Source: Edaphochlamys debaryana (lineage: Eukaryota; Chlorophyta; Chlorophyceae; Chlamydomonadales). From it: DNA of 64,000 nt. The position numbers and the translations under genes were made by a program. Shown piece by piece: positions 34,720 to 47,500 of this stretch. Numbering within the stretch: the stretch's first letter is position 1; each line of letters opens with the position of its first letter. The notes beneath the pieces are model-generated. The model ran no database searches, had not been told where the DNA came from, and saw only the letters and a program-made list of their open reading frames with translations. The stretch is from positions 248,001 to 312,000 of the forward strand of contig JAEHOE010000142.1 of NCBI GenBank assembly GCA_016858145.1. Direction: 5' to 3'.

Positions 34720-37700
34720 GCGGCGCTGGCAGCGGTGGCAGCGGTGACGCCAGCTTCAGCCTAAGCCACCTTGGCACGGCCGCCGCTGCGCTGGCAGCGG
34801 CCAGCGCCTCTGGCGGCGGCGCAGGCGGCGGCGGCGGCCCAGCGGCTGGCGGCGGCGATCTCGAGCGATCCGCGTCATTGCGCGGGCGTGATGAGGAGCT
34901 TTCCCTTGTCGTACAGTGCCTCCTGGATCGAAACGTGCTACCAGATGCAGCCCCGCCCCTGGGAGGCTATCTTTTTGCCGCCGGAGGGATCAGTGGACCC
35001 GAGCGGGCCCTTGCTGGGCCCGGCCGGCCCTCGGGCGCCGGCGCTGGCGGTGCCGCCGGCGGCCGCCGCAGCTCCGACGCCGACGCTGGCGTCCGCGTCG
35101 CCACGCCGTCGCCCGGCACTCAGAACCCGCGGGCCGACTCTGCCGCCTCCGCCAGCGTCGCGGCGGCCCTACGCAGCGGCGTGACGCTGTCGGCGGCGTC
35201 GCCTCACGACTCGTCGCTGCGTGGATCGGCGGCCGCCAGCGGCTCGGCCTGCCTGTCGCCCGTCTTGTCGCCGTCGCAGGTGCAGCGGCAGGGCCCGGCG
35301 GCGGCGGCGGCGGCGACGCAGTTCGCCGTCAGCTCCCGACCAGACCCCTGGGACCTCCTCCTGGCCGGCGCACGCGCGCGCGCCGGCGTCGGCAGCGGCG
35401 TCGACAGCAGCGGCGGCGGGGGCGGCGGCGGCGGGGGCGGTGACGGCCCGGCGCGGCGCGGCGGGCCGCCGCTGCCTTCTGGCGGCGGCGGAACCCTGGG
35501 AGCGGCCTCCGCCGGTGTGGATGCTCTAGCGGCGGCGATGATGGCGGGCGAGCTCCTCCCGGATGCGTCCAGCCCGCTGCTGCCGCCGTCGGGGGCCGCC
35601 TCCGTGCCGGCGCCCAGCCACGTCAGCCTGCTCCCCATCTCCGCCACCGCCCCCTTCCTCCGCCCCTCCTCGAGCAGTCCGCCGCCCGGCCCGGGCCCCG
35701 CCACCTCACCGGCCGGCGCCGGCGCCTCTGCTTTCGCCGCCGCTGCCGCCGCCACCGGCAGCAGCGCTGGCGGCGCCGCCGGGCTTGGCCGGGCGGCCAG
35801 CGGCGCCGCCAGCGGCAGCCAGATCCAGCCTGTCAGCAGTGGCACGTGCAGCCCCAGCCCAAGTATGGTGACTGCCGGCGGCAACGGCGGAGCCAACTCG
35901 CTCCTAGCGTCAGGGGCGTCGATGCTGCCGTCGCCGTCAGCGTCCGCCGTCGCGTCAGCGTCGGGCGTGACGTCAGCGTACGGCCCGCCGGGCGCACGTG
36001 GGTCGGGCTCCATGAGCAGCTTACTAATGGGGGCGCCTTTGGTGGGCGGTTACGGCGGCTACGGCTACCCGTCCGGGCCGTACGCGTACGGGCCCGTGCC
36101 GGGCTGCACGTGCTACGGCTCCTCTGCCGCCGGCGGCGGGAGCAGCCTCCTCGGCAGCAGCGCCGCCGCCGGCTTCGGCTTCGGCAACGGTGGCTTCGGC
36201 GGCGGCGGCGGCGGCAGCAGCGCTACTCCGTCGGGGGAAGCGAGGCACAGCCCAAAGCAGCCGTCCAAACAGCCGTTTCCGCAGCCGGCGCTGTCGCTAC
36301 AGCCTATGGGCCTGAGTCCGTCCTGTCCGGTCCACGGCCCCAGCGGCGGCGGCGGCAGCGGCTGGATGGGCTCATCGTACGGCATCCGCGGCGGCGGCGC
36401 CGGTACGGGCGGCTCTGTCGTATCCGATGCAAGCCGTACGGCAATCGCGCTACTCAGGTCCGCCGCCTCAACGCCGCCGCTGCCAGACGACAGCGCCGCC
36501 GCCGCCGCCGCGTCGGCGGCGGCCGTCGCGGCGGCAGGCGCGCCCATCGTTGCGTTCCTGGCCTCCGCCGCCGCTGCGTCGACCGGCGGCGCCGTCGCTT
36601 CGGCGGACACGCCGCACCTCGCCATGGCCTCGCCCTTCCACACGCCACTCCCGTCGGGGTCCTTACAGGCCCAATCCCCCCAACCGCTCCGAAACCGCCC
36701 GGGGCCTGGCATGGGCCTGGGCCTGGGCCAAGGATCCGCCCGCTCCAGCGCCTCCGACCTTCCAGCGCTCTGCCGCGTTGGCTCCTCGCAAACCCGGGAC
36801 GGCATCTCAGCGCCCCAGATCCAGCTCGCAGCCCACGAAGGCTCTAGCCCCGCCGCGCCCGCCCCGGCCTCGGCCTCCATCCCCTCGCTACCGCAATCGG
36901 CCCCCTCCCCAACGTCCCCACGCGCCCAGCCCGGCCACGGCCCAGACCCAAGCATCCCCGGCGGATGCTCCGGCGCCCTTTCCGGCACGTGGGCTGGACG
37001 AGTGCCTGTGTCGTCATCTGGGGTGGTTTCGGGCGTGACGCCTGCGTTGGGACAGGCACAGCTGGATCCAGATCCAGATCTGGATCCAGCCCAGGGCCTA
37101 CGCCTGGAGGACGGGCTGGTTCCAGATCCGCTCCTGCTGGTGGACGGGCTGGGTCACCTGTCGTACGTCACCAGCGGAGCGTTCGCGGCGGTGTACAGAG
37201 GTGAGCGGCACGTGGTGCTGTCATGCGTGGTGCGGGGGCGGGCGGGCGGACGGAAGACCGGTCGTCAGGGCCGGGTGGGGCAGGGCCGGGATGGGCAGGG
37301 CAGTGTGGGGCAGGGCCGGGATGGGCGTGCCCGGCTGCAGCCTGTCTCGTGGCAGTCCAGTGCAGTGCTGTTTGGGGGGCTGGGGCCGGGACGCGCCAAG
37401 CCAGGGGGGAGTCCCACGGTGTGAAAGGTGCTCGTGCTGGTGCCGGCGCCGATGCTTGGGGCCGGCCCGCCGTGGCAGTGCGCGCCACAGCCGGCCGCAC
37501 GCACGTGCCGCTGGGGTGCCCGTGCAACCCCTGCACGGTAGATATCCCCTGTGGTCCCTCCCTCCCTCGACTTCTGTCCGACTCATCCCTGAGAGCGACG
37601 CGCTCCCACTAATCTTTAACACCATCCCATACAAACCGCAACCCCGCAGGCACCTGGGAGGGCGTGCCGGTGGGAATCAAGTTCCTCGCGTCAACCCGCC

Positions 37701-40700
37701 TCGACCTCAACGCCCCCGCCGTCAAGGAGGCGCTGTTGGGACCCGGCCTTGCGGTGAGCACGCCTCTGCCGCAGAGTCTCTGCCCGCAACCGGCAGCCTG
37801 CCAAGCCCTGCGTTCCCCGTGTTGCAGTCCTCAGCCGCGCAGCCCGTACGCCCCATACTCGCCCTTTCTCTAGCGCTCCTCTGGCCTTGAGCTCTGGCCC
37901 TGAGTCGCCTAGCCCTCCTCCCGTTTCCCCCCGTGTCCTGGGCCGCAGCACCCCAACATCATCTGCACCTTCACCACGCGAGTGGCCAAGGTCGACGCTC
38001 GAGCCGCATCCCACCTCCGCGCCGTCGCCGCCGCCATGGCCGCCGCGCCGCCGCAGCTGCGCCGCCACGGCTCCGGCGCTCGCCGGGCGTCGTACGCCTC
38101 CGCCGCCGCCGCAGGTGGCCGCCGCCGGAGCAGCGGCACGCCGCCGCTGGCGCCGCCGCCGCCGCTGCCGCCGCCACCGGGAGCGTCGGCGGCGGGGCCC
38201 GCGGCGGCAAGGGCTCCGCCGTCGCCTGGGCGAGTGCAGGGCTTTGGGAACCCTGGCTCAGCCCCGCCACGGACGGGCGTAACGCTCGGCGGCACGTGCA
38301 GCCCGACGGGTGCTCCTGCCGGCGCCTCCGTCACCTCCGCCGGCGGCGGCGGCGAGGTCTCGGCAGCCGCCGCCGCCAGCGCGGCTGACGCCGCGCGCGG
38401 CTTAGTCAGCGCAGTGCCGGTGCAGGTCTCCCTCCTGGCAGACATGGCGCCGCCGCCAGCTGCTCCGCTGCCGTACGACGCTGGTGTCCTTTCGTCTTCC
38501 GGGCTCGTCACGAGCATAATGCACTCCCAGTCCGTCGGCATGGCTCGCTCCCAGTCCGGCGAGTCTGCTCCCGTTTCGCCGCCAGCGCACCCTGCCGGCT
38601 CCGCCAGCGGCACCGCCAGCGGCACCGCCGGCGGCGTCGGTGGCGACGTCCCGGCGCCGCCCGTCTTGTTCCGCCGCTCGGTATCCGCCGGCGACCGAGC
38701 GGGCGCTGTCGCCAACGCCGCCGCCGCCGCCGCCGCCGCCGCCGCTGCCGCCGCCGGCGGCGGTGGCGGCGCGAACGGTGGCCGCGGCGCGGAGGCCATC
38801 GTCGCTGCCGCCACCTCACCACAGCCTCAGCCCCATCCGCCGCAGCGTCGCCCCTCCGTTGGCTACGCCTCCGCTTCGCGCACCCCCCGCACCTCCGTGG
38901 ACTCGGGTCCCTCCCCGCCTGGAAGGGGGACTGCCGGTGGCCGGGGCCCCGGCGGCCCGCCGTCGGGTGTACGGCACGGCGGCTCGGCGCACGGCGGGCA
39001 CGCGTACGGCGGATCCGCCGCGGATCGCGTGCTGGACGTGCTGCGCACGCTGTCCGTGGTGGGGCCCACGTGGCAGCCCACGGCGCCCGTACATTACGTA
39101 ACGGTAAGCGGCCTGGCCTTCTTCCATGCCCCTCACGACGATCATGCCGATCATGCCGTCTGCCATCTGGGCCTGCCAGATCATTGCCGATCAGGCCATC
39201 TGGGCCTGGGCCTGGGCCGCCGCACTGCTCGCCCCCGCCCTCGCTCCCGCCCTCCACCCCACTCCCCCGGCCCTCCTCCTCCTGACCCCCGGTCCCCCGC
39301 CCTCCCGACCTCCACCACACTTGCCCCCGCCCACGCCCCCTGCAGGCGGTGGTGATGGAGTACGCCGACGCAGGGAACCTGGACTGGCTATCGCGGGAGG
39401 TCGCCCTGCGCCCTGCCACCCTGGCGGAGGCGGTGCCGCTGCTGCGCCAGGTGGGCCTGGGGAGGGGAGGGCTGGGCCCCGTCGGGCCTGGGCGGGAGCA
39501 GCCGGGGCCTCTGCATGGCAGGGCAGGCAGGGGGCAGGGCACGGGGTGGGCGCGCAGGGGGGAGTGGGGGTCAGACAGGGGCGCGGGAGCAGCAAGTGGC
39601 GAGGGGGGGTTGTTGCGCCTATGCTCCTTGCACACCCCCGTGCCGCCGGCGTGCTGACACGCTGCGGCCCCTCCCGGTGTACTACCGTACGGCAGGTGGC
39701 GTGCGGCATGTCGTACCTGCACGCACACGGGCTCGTCCACGGCGACCTCAAGCCCGCCAACGTGCTGCTGACGCGGGATCAGGCCACGAGCGGTCTGGTC
39801 GCGAAGGTGCGTGTGTCTCCAATCCACACCGCTGCGGCCCCCACCGCCCGGCGCATCACCGACTACATCTTCTGCGCGAACCGCTCCGTGTAGTGCTAGA
39901 TAGCCTCGTTGCTTGTGTGCTGCGCGGGGGCTATGCCCGCCTCCCCCACCGCCCGGCAGCCGTAGGCATCGCTGGCAGACTCTGGAGAGGTTGCTGCTGC
40001 GGGACACATCGTCTTTACGGCTCCTCAACACCGCTCACCTGCTCAGCAACCCCGCACTGCACAAGGCGCACTATTAATTGCCTTTTCTTTGTGCATGAAA
40101 GCTGAGCACACCTGAGCACACTGAGCGTCCACTGCGCAAACCCGCGCCTCATACCTGCCTTGCATCCTTAGCACGCTCGTGCACCGCGTTATTGCACACG
40201 GTATCGCGCATTCAACCCAGGCGTTTCAACACCACTCCCTGGCACCCCGGCTCAGGTGGCGGACTTCGGTCTCAGCGGCCTGTCGGGCCAGCTGGGGGAC
40301 GGGGCCGAGGGCGCGGGCATGGGCACCATCGCCTTCTCAGCGCCGGAGCGGCTGGCGGAGGAGGGGCGCGTGGAGCACTCCGCGGACGTGTACAGGTGCG
40401 TGCTGACCCTAGAATAGTAGCGAGTAAAGATGACCCCCGCAAGTAGCAGAAAGTGATACCCCCGCTTAGAAGGGTGTACATACTGTAATGTGTACAGGTG
40501 TAAGCGTGGGGCGCGCAGGGCGTGCAGTAGGGCGCAGAGGGGGCTTTGTGCACTACCCGTCCGGGTCACTGGCCTCAGCGCTGGGCCGAAGGGGGCCCAC
40601 AGAAAAGCTTCGTGACGGGGCTTCGCGGGCATGGCCTCAAGTTCGAGCCATGGTTGGAGTAGCGGGGATGCTCTCGCTCCTCGTTCGCGTGCGGCGCGCG

Positions 40701-41648
40701 TGCGCCGTCGACCAGTGCGTGAAAACGTACAGTAGTCTTGCCGGGAGCCGCCGGCAGCGGGGTTGCAAGCCGGGCCTTAAGTCACTGAGCTTGGCGCCGT
40801 GCGGACACATGTGCTCAAACCGATCCCAACCTTGTCCTGACCCTCCCTTCCTCCGCCCCACCGCAGCTACGGCATCTGCATGCACCAGCTTGTGTCGGGG
40901 GAGCGCCCTTTCTCCGACCTCACCTTCGGTGGGTGCTTCGCGTCGTGTGCTGAGTGTGGTGCGGCGGCGCAGAGGCGCCCTGGGGCCGCGGGAGGGAAGG
41001 CGGGGGCGCGTGTGCGTGCTGCGTGCTGCGTGCGGTGCCTCGCTTGCGCTGAGTGCAGCGCCGGGACCCGCGGAGGATGGGGCAGCGAACGGGCAACACC
41101 GGGCCTACTTCATTCGTACGCAACTTGTATCTCTGCTACGCTCGGGTTTCGCCAGACGTATCACTCCCCAGTTCGCCAGCGATGTGCTCCGCCAAGCCAT
41201 TCGCTTCTCATCAGCCTTGCCGCCCCCCACCCCTGGACCCACCCACCCAACCGCCCACAGGCCAGATCATGTTCGGCGTTTTGTGCCGTGGCATGCGCCC
41301 CGTGTGGCCCCCGGGCCCCACGTGGGAGCCGCTGGAGCCGCTGTACGACAGGTGCTGTACGGCAGAGCCGGGCCTGAGGCCATCGTTTGAGGAGGTACGT
41401 CCGGAGGGGGGGTCACACGGGACCGCTTGAGAGTGTGCTGATCCGGGCGCGTCCTCTGGTTTTGGGGGCCTTGGGCCTATGCTCTTACACTGGGACACTT
41501 ACTAGAAGACGGCTTTAATATATTCTTTCAGCGTTTACGAAGCTATACGCGCCTGCATGTGCTCACGGCCTTGCATGTGGTTCATTGTCCCGACATGCAG
41601 ATTGTGGCGTGGCTCGACGCGCTGGCCCGCAGCGGAGCCCTGGGCTAG
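31505..41648 (+). CDS. Ser/Thr (TKL-like) protein kinase with very long low-complexity N-terminus
   Basis: Predicted cytoplasmic kinase. Exons: 31505-31862, 31954-32047, 32290-32410, 32616-37200, 37650-37753, 37949-39103, 39346-39450, 39696-39806, 40256-40395, 40867-40928, 41261-41394, 41601-41648 (2,338 aa, TAG). The chosen ATG gives an N-terminus with a Cys pair (KPWVCCLAP), possibly palmitoylated. Residues about 190-1690 are Ser/Gly/Ala/Pro-rich. The kinase domain lies in the last 640 residues: SGAFAAVY glycine loop, VGIK (Lys1730), KEA (Glu1746), HGDLKPAN (Asp2191, Asn2196), DFG (2214-2216), APE (2240-2242). All catalytic residues are present; HGD replaces HRD, as in many volvocine TKL kinases. 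A 360-residue Ala/Ser-rich insert splits the lobe after HPNIICTF. The first three exons are less sure; a start at ATG 32652 is the alternative. Confidence 0.85.
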
Positions 41649-44507
41649 CAGCGGACTGGACCTCACCCGTGCCCGGGCCGAGGCAGGCAAGGAACCGTGA
41701 GGAACTTATGGCATTCCTCGCCACTTTGTGGCTGACTGTCGTGCGTCCACAGCCCGGGGTCAACAGCGCGCGAAGGCCCGCCTGCGGAGCTTTTCAGGGT
41801 TGTCCTTTGCGGACGGGCGGGCAACCAAGGAGAGCAGGCCGTGCGCGAAAGGCTGGCGGATTTATCTGTTTTTGAGGATGTGAGCATGAGCATGTTTGCG
41901 TGCATCGCGCACTAGCGGCGGCCCCCACGCTCTTGGGGCACGCCCATTGGTCAGCACCTTTGCTTGCAACGGACTAATCACGTCGCACGGTACCGAGGAC
42001 TGCCCGCATGCGGATGCGGCGCATCGAGATTGCCCATGCGCATGCAACCGCGGCGCATGCATGCAGAGGTGGTGCACGTGCACGTGTAGGCACCTGCCAT
42101 TGAGCTGCGCATGTTCTGCGGAACGGCGGACGTTGGGTGCTAGGAACGGAGGCATGGCTAGCACCCTCCGCCCTGACGTGCAGACGGCTGTTTCACCAGC
42201 ACGCAAGTCTTCCCATGTTATGCCATGCATCCTAGGCGCAGAGGCATGACATCAGCGCTGGCGTCTAGCGCTCTTTCTCCGCTGCTGTATCTGCAGCAGC
42301 AGCATCCCTTAGGCTGCGTGCACTGAAGTATGGCCTGTAGGGCCGAGGCGTTTGGCGGGTGGATAGTTGAGGTGCCGCATACCCGGTTGGCGTGGGGGGC
42401 TGCAGCAAGTCTGGCCTTCAGCCGAGCAACGGGCGGCGGCGGGGCATGGTGGCAGAGGGCATTGCCTTCGCAATTCATAGGAAAATGATACGGCAATCAG
42501 CGAGTCGCTGAAGTTGATGCATGAACCTGTGGTTGTTGATGTGCGACAGCGTCACGGCGCGGCCGTGCGATTGACGGTTCTGTCGGTCAAATTTCGCACA
42601 GCGAAGCAGGCAGAGGTGCATCTAAATCAGGATGGGCTCACAGCTCTTGGTCTTCACCCCTGACTTGCTTTCTTGTGCGCTATCAGGGCTGAAGCCGTAT
42701 GAGCCGTATGGGCGTGATGCGTACGAAGCTTTGTGAGGTTCCAGTGGCCTGTTGATTCCACCCGCGCACGTTCTATCGTAGCTATGGGTATGCCCACATA
42801 CGGCAAGTTCGATTCATCAGGGGACTTGAGCGGCTTGTGTAACTCGCTCTCTAATGCTAGGTCGTTCGTTGGCAGGCAGCAACTCTTGGGCCGGAGAATA
42901 TGGTTGTGCGCAAGAGTACCTGGCTCAGGGGCTACGCAGCAGTCGTTTTGAATGGCCGGCTCCCCACTCGCTTTTCACCGCAACGCAACGCCCGTCATCA
43001 AACGCATGTGTCCTGGCGCAGTGCCGGGGGATGGCCCTCCGGTGCCTGCAGGCTGCTACATTACGTCGGCGCGGCCGCTTGCTCGGTCACATGCAATGAA
43101 CACTGGCACCGAAGACCGGCGTTGCGATGGTACTTTTGAGGACCCTTGCTCTGCCTGCTTGTGGAGCACTGCGAGCTTGGTCCATTCGCGTTTGTACGCT
43201 GCGCTGGGGGAGGCTGGCGCAGTCTGTTGGGAGCGTCGATACTGATAGGAACTGTGCTGACGCCTCCTCGGCCACATGTAGACGGTGGAGGGCATTGGGG
43301 GGGGGGGGCACACGCGTTTTGCGGGGGTGAGTCATTTGCCCTTGGGCCACCTTGGGGACTGGCGAAGGGCGCCGGCGCTGCCACATTACCTGCGGTACAC
43401 CGTTGCCGCGCAGGTGGCGTCCTGACATACTTCTCCTGATGTAGACGTAATTACGTGAGCACCGTAACAAGGTTGTGTGGCGTGTGGGACCCCCCCGAGA
43501 ATGCGTGTGTGAACCGGCATTCGACAAGAATAAACGCAAGCGGAGGCAGGCTGGCATGTGACATGGTAGTGGCTGGGGGGTTGCACGTGGGCGGGCATTT
43601 ACGGTTGCAGCGTTCCTTCTACCGTATGTTCTATGTGAGTTTACGTGATGGCGGCTCGGCCATATGCGCGACGCGCACAGATTCTTCTGCGCCCTTCAGC
43701 AGCAGCCGCATGCAGCTAGCGGACTGAAGCCGCGGCCGTCTGGCGCCCTCTGGCCCGCCTGGGAGGGTCGTCAGCACGAGGAGGGGGCGTCCGTTGCCGT
43801 CTATAGGAGGTGTGGGGGCACTGTACTCGCAGGGGTCTGTACGAGGTGTGGGGGAAAGCCCAGTCCTGGGCTCCTTAACTTACCTAGTGTGTTGCTGCGG
43901 CAGCCTCCACAGCCTGACAGCTGACCCTTGCAGGACAAGAACGGAGAACCCAAATCCATCCAAGCGCTGCACCGAACGAGGGCCTGGTTCAGATGCCGTG
44001 TACACGGATACGGTAGATTGGGAGACTCAGGTGACTTGACAGTTCACAAGCGTGTGCTACTCGCGGCCGTGGCGGAGCATCAAGGCATGAGTGGCCCAGC
44101 CCTGCTCAGCACAGACGGCAGTAGGCAGCGGGAGCCGAGGGTTGGCCCGCGCTGACCCGCGACACGCAACACTGCGCTGATGCGTCCCTGCTAACGCGTG
44201 ATGGCGTGGCACGCGCCGCCAGGAGGAGAGGAAGCTCTGTGGGGCGGGGGGGGGGCTAAACATTTGGGGCGGGGCCTGGGTTAGCGACACGCCGAACACA
44301 CATGAGCATGGCGTGCAGCGCAAGTGCACAACCGGTCATACGTTTACAGCTATAGTTCACAGCTATAGTTCAAAGGGCCCGCAGTACTAACTTGGGGATC
44401 ACTCGAAGAGCCTTTGCGGCGGACTTCTGAGTTCCTGGCCTTCTACAACGTTCTAGGCTGCTCACTTCATAAAAGCAGTAGCGGAGCTGTGCCGGAGCTG
44501 GAGCACA
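41649..44507. other. Intergenic, about 2.9 kb
   Basis: Holds the 3' UTR of the kinase gene and the upstream region of the TMEM33-like gene. A TGTAA occurs at 42838-42842, rather far from the stop at 41648. I see no supported exon, RNA gene or long repeat. Confidence 0.5.
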
Positions 44508-47500
44508 ATGGACGGCTTCAAGTAAGGCGGCAACGGAAGGGAGTAGACGCCGTGGGGGCTGCATGCATTGCGATCGCAAGCCTTCTTGCTGCCTAAAGCC
44601 GGGCGACTGCTTCGTCCTGCTACGAGTCGTCTGCACTTACGCTGATACTACTCCGGTCGGGTAACCTACCTGAAGGCTGGCACATAGTCGTCGCGCGTGT
44701 CAATGCCCCCCAAACCCAGCCCACACCCTTTGCCTCACGGCCCGTATGGCAGTTCACGGCAGATGCCATCGTCCATGAAACGACCTTAAACCCTGCCCCC
44801 TCACCAGGTCATTTGACTGGTCGAACGACACACGATGGAAGGATTACCTGAAGACGGTCGAGCTCCCAGCGGGGTGCGTTACCCCGTTATGTTGGGGCCT
44901 GCTGGGCTCTGGGAGGGTATCGACCGCGGCGGGCCGACCGCAGTCCCGTCACCAGTCGAGCCCGGGCGCCTTCGTAAAGCTTGCTGGGAGCTGGGGGGTT
45001 GCTGGGCGCTGCGGCTGCCTTACGGGATTGAGGGAGCCAGGCACATGTGGGCCAAGGGGCCTGTAGGCCAAGCCGCGCGGTGGAGGCCCAGGCCCAGGCC
45101 CACCGTCAGCCGCCTGAGGCCCAGGCCCAGGGTGGCCCAGCACATGCCATCAACCTTGCCGCGCGGTTTCGTTTGGAATGCTGATGAACCGGGTGGAACC
45201 CAGCCCGCCGATGCCACTAAGGGAGAGCCCAGGCTGGGTGCTTGCAAGTGCTTCACCTGTAACCGCCTGTAACCACCTGCAACCGCTTCCCAACTTACGC
45301 AGGGACTCGGAGGCAATGATGACTAAGGTCAAGGCCCGGTTCTACAAGAAAGTGATCGACCCCAGCTTCGACCCCACGCTCGTGACCGGTGCGTGGGCGG
45401 GGGCCGGGGGGTGGAGGGTGGGGCGGGCGGCGCACGGGTGGCCACGGCGTGACGCGAGGCTGAGGGGTTCCTGGCTCGAGTGGGAACGCATGGTGCCACG
45501 AGGGACAGGAGCTCGCTTAGTCACGCTATGGACAGGCCTGGGGTATGGGCCTTTCACACTCAAACAACAATCTGGCGTGCCTGGTACGACGCACCCAACA
45601 ACGCCCCGGCCTCAGTACGGCAGCGTGTGTGGGCGCGTACCCGCTTTCTCATCTCCTCACACCCAACCCCCTTGACCTGACCCAACTCATCCGACCCACA
45701 TGGCCCCAGGATCGGCCGCCAAGGCCTCGAGCAGCTTCATGAGTGGTGGCGTGCCCCCAAGCGGTGGCGGCGGCAGCGGGAGAGACACTGGCGCCAGTGG
45801 CGGAACCGGCGCCGACGGCGGGGGCGGCTATGCCAGCTACGCCAGCCGGGGCCCGCCGCCACCGCCGCCGCCGCGGTACGGGCAGTACGGCGGCGCGGGA
45901 TCGGGCCAGTACGGCAGCGCGTCCATGCAGCACCGTCTTTTCTTCATGCACGTGGTAGGGACTAGGGAGGGGCGCGGTACGGAGCCTGGATGGTTGGCTC
46001 GCAGCCTCGCACGTGGCATGTGTTCGCAAGCGCTGGTGGAGAGGAGAGGGGTTTGGCACTTCGTAAGGCCGGGCCCTGGTCGCCTGGGCCCGAGCAGCAG
46101 CGCAACAGCCGTCCATACCGGTAGCATAACGGCTTTCCCCCACTGACGGGTCACATGCTACAGCCTCCGGCCGTTGGGCTAACCGGAAGGCGCTACCCAC
46201 GGCTCTTGATGCCAGGACTCCACCGCCCCGAGGCCCCACCCCTCCCTCTTGCCCAGTCCCCCCCACCACCTGCCCCCCCTCCCGCCCGCCCCTCCGCCTG
46301 CGCTCCAGGCCATGCTCGTCCTGGGCCTGTACAGCATCTTGCCGTTCGTGCCGTACGGCCGCTTGTCGTACCTGTGGTTCCTGCGGTTGGCCATGCTGAC
46401 GTCAGCGCTCAAGCTGTACACGCAGTTTGGGCTGCCGTCGTTTCGGCCCTGGAGCGCTGCCATGGTGGGTGCTGGCGCATTGGTTGGTCGCTTTCTTGGA
46501 GGGGTTCGAGACAGGGAGAAGGCGGACGTTAGTTTGTTACAATGGCTAGAATGGAGTGGGAGGAGAGTCTGGATCTGCGATGCAGGCATGCTGGGAACCC
46601 TATCGTATACTGCCTCTCGCTCCGCTCCCGCCCGCTTGCCTCACCCCTTCTTGCCTCGTCCCCCCTCTTGCCTCACCCCCCCCCCCCGCTTGCCTCAACC
46701 CCCCTCTTGCCAACCCCCCGCTTGCCTCACCCACCCCCTCGCTTGCCTCCCTCACCCCCTCTTGCTTCCCTCACCCCCTCTTGCCTCCCTCACCCCCTCT
46801 TGCCTCCATCACCCCCTCTTGCCTCCCTCACCCCCTCTTGCCTCCCTCACCCCCTCTTGCTTCCCTCACCCCCTCTTGCCTCCCTCACCCCCCGCTTGCC
46901 TCACCCACCCCCCCGCTTGCCTCCCTCACCCCCTCTTGCCTCCCTCACCCCCTCTTGCCTCCCTCACCCCCTCTTGCTTCCCTCACCCCCTCTTGCCTCC
47001 CTCACCCCCCGCTTGCCTCACCCACCCCCCCGCTTGCCTCCCTCACCCCCTCTTGCCTCCCTCACCCCCTCTTGCCTCCCTCACCCCCTCTTGCCTCCCT
47101 CACCCCCTCTTGCCTCCCTCACCCCCTCTTGCCTCCCTCACCCCCTCTTGCCTCCCTCACCCCCTCTTGCCTCCCCCCCCCCAGGCCTGGCTCCAGCGCG
47201 CCATGCCCACCGCCGACTTCATGTCGGCCCTCACCGCCCTCTCCTTCTCCTCGCTGCCCCCCAACGCCCTGGTGGCGGGGCCCCTGCTGGTGCTGGCGGC
47301 ATACCATGCGGCGGCGTGGCTGGCGGCGCACGCGTCGGGGAACCCGCTGTGGCAGGTGCGGCGCGTGCGGTGCATGGGGTGCGTGCGGTGGGGATGCGGT
47401 GGTGGGGTGCGGTGGTGGGAATACGGTGGTGGGGTGCGGTGGTGGGAATACGGTGGTGGGGTGCGGTGGTGGGAATACGGTGGTGGGGTGCGGTGGTGGG

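Noticed and set aside
42240..43500. Short frames between the kinase and TMEM33-like genes
   Set aside because: None shows splice sites, biased composition or family motifs.
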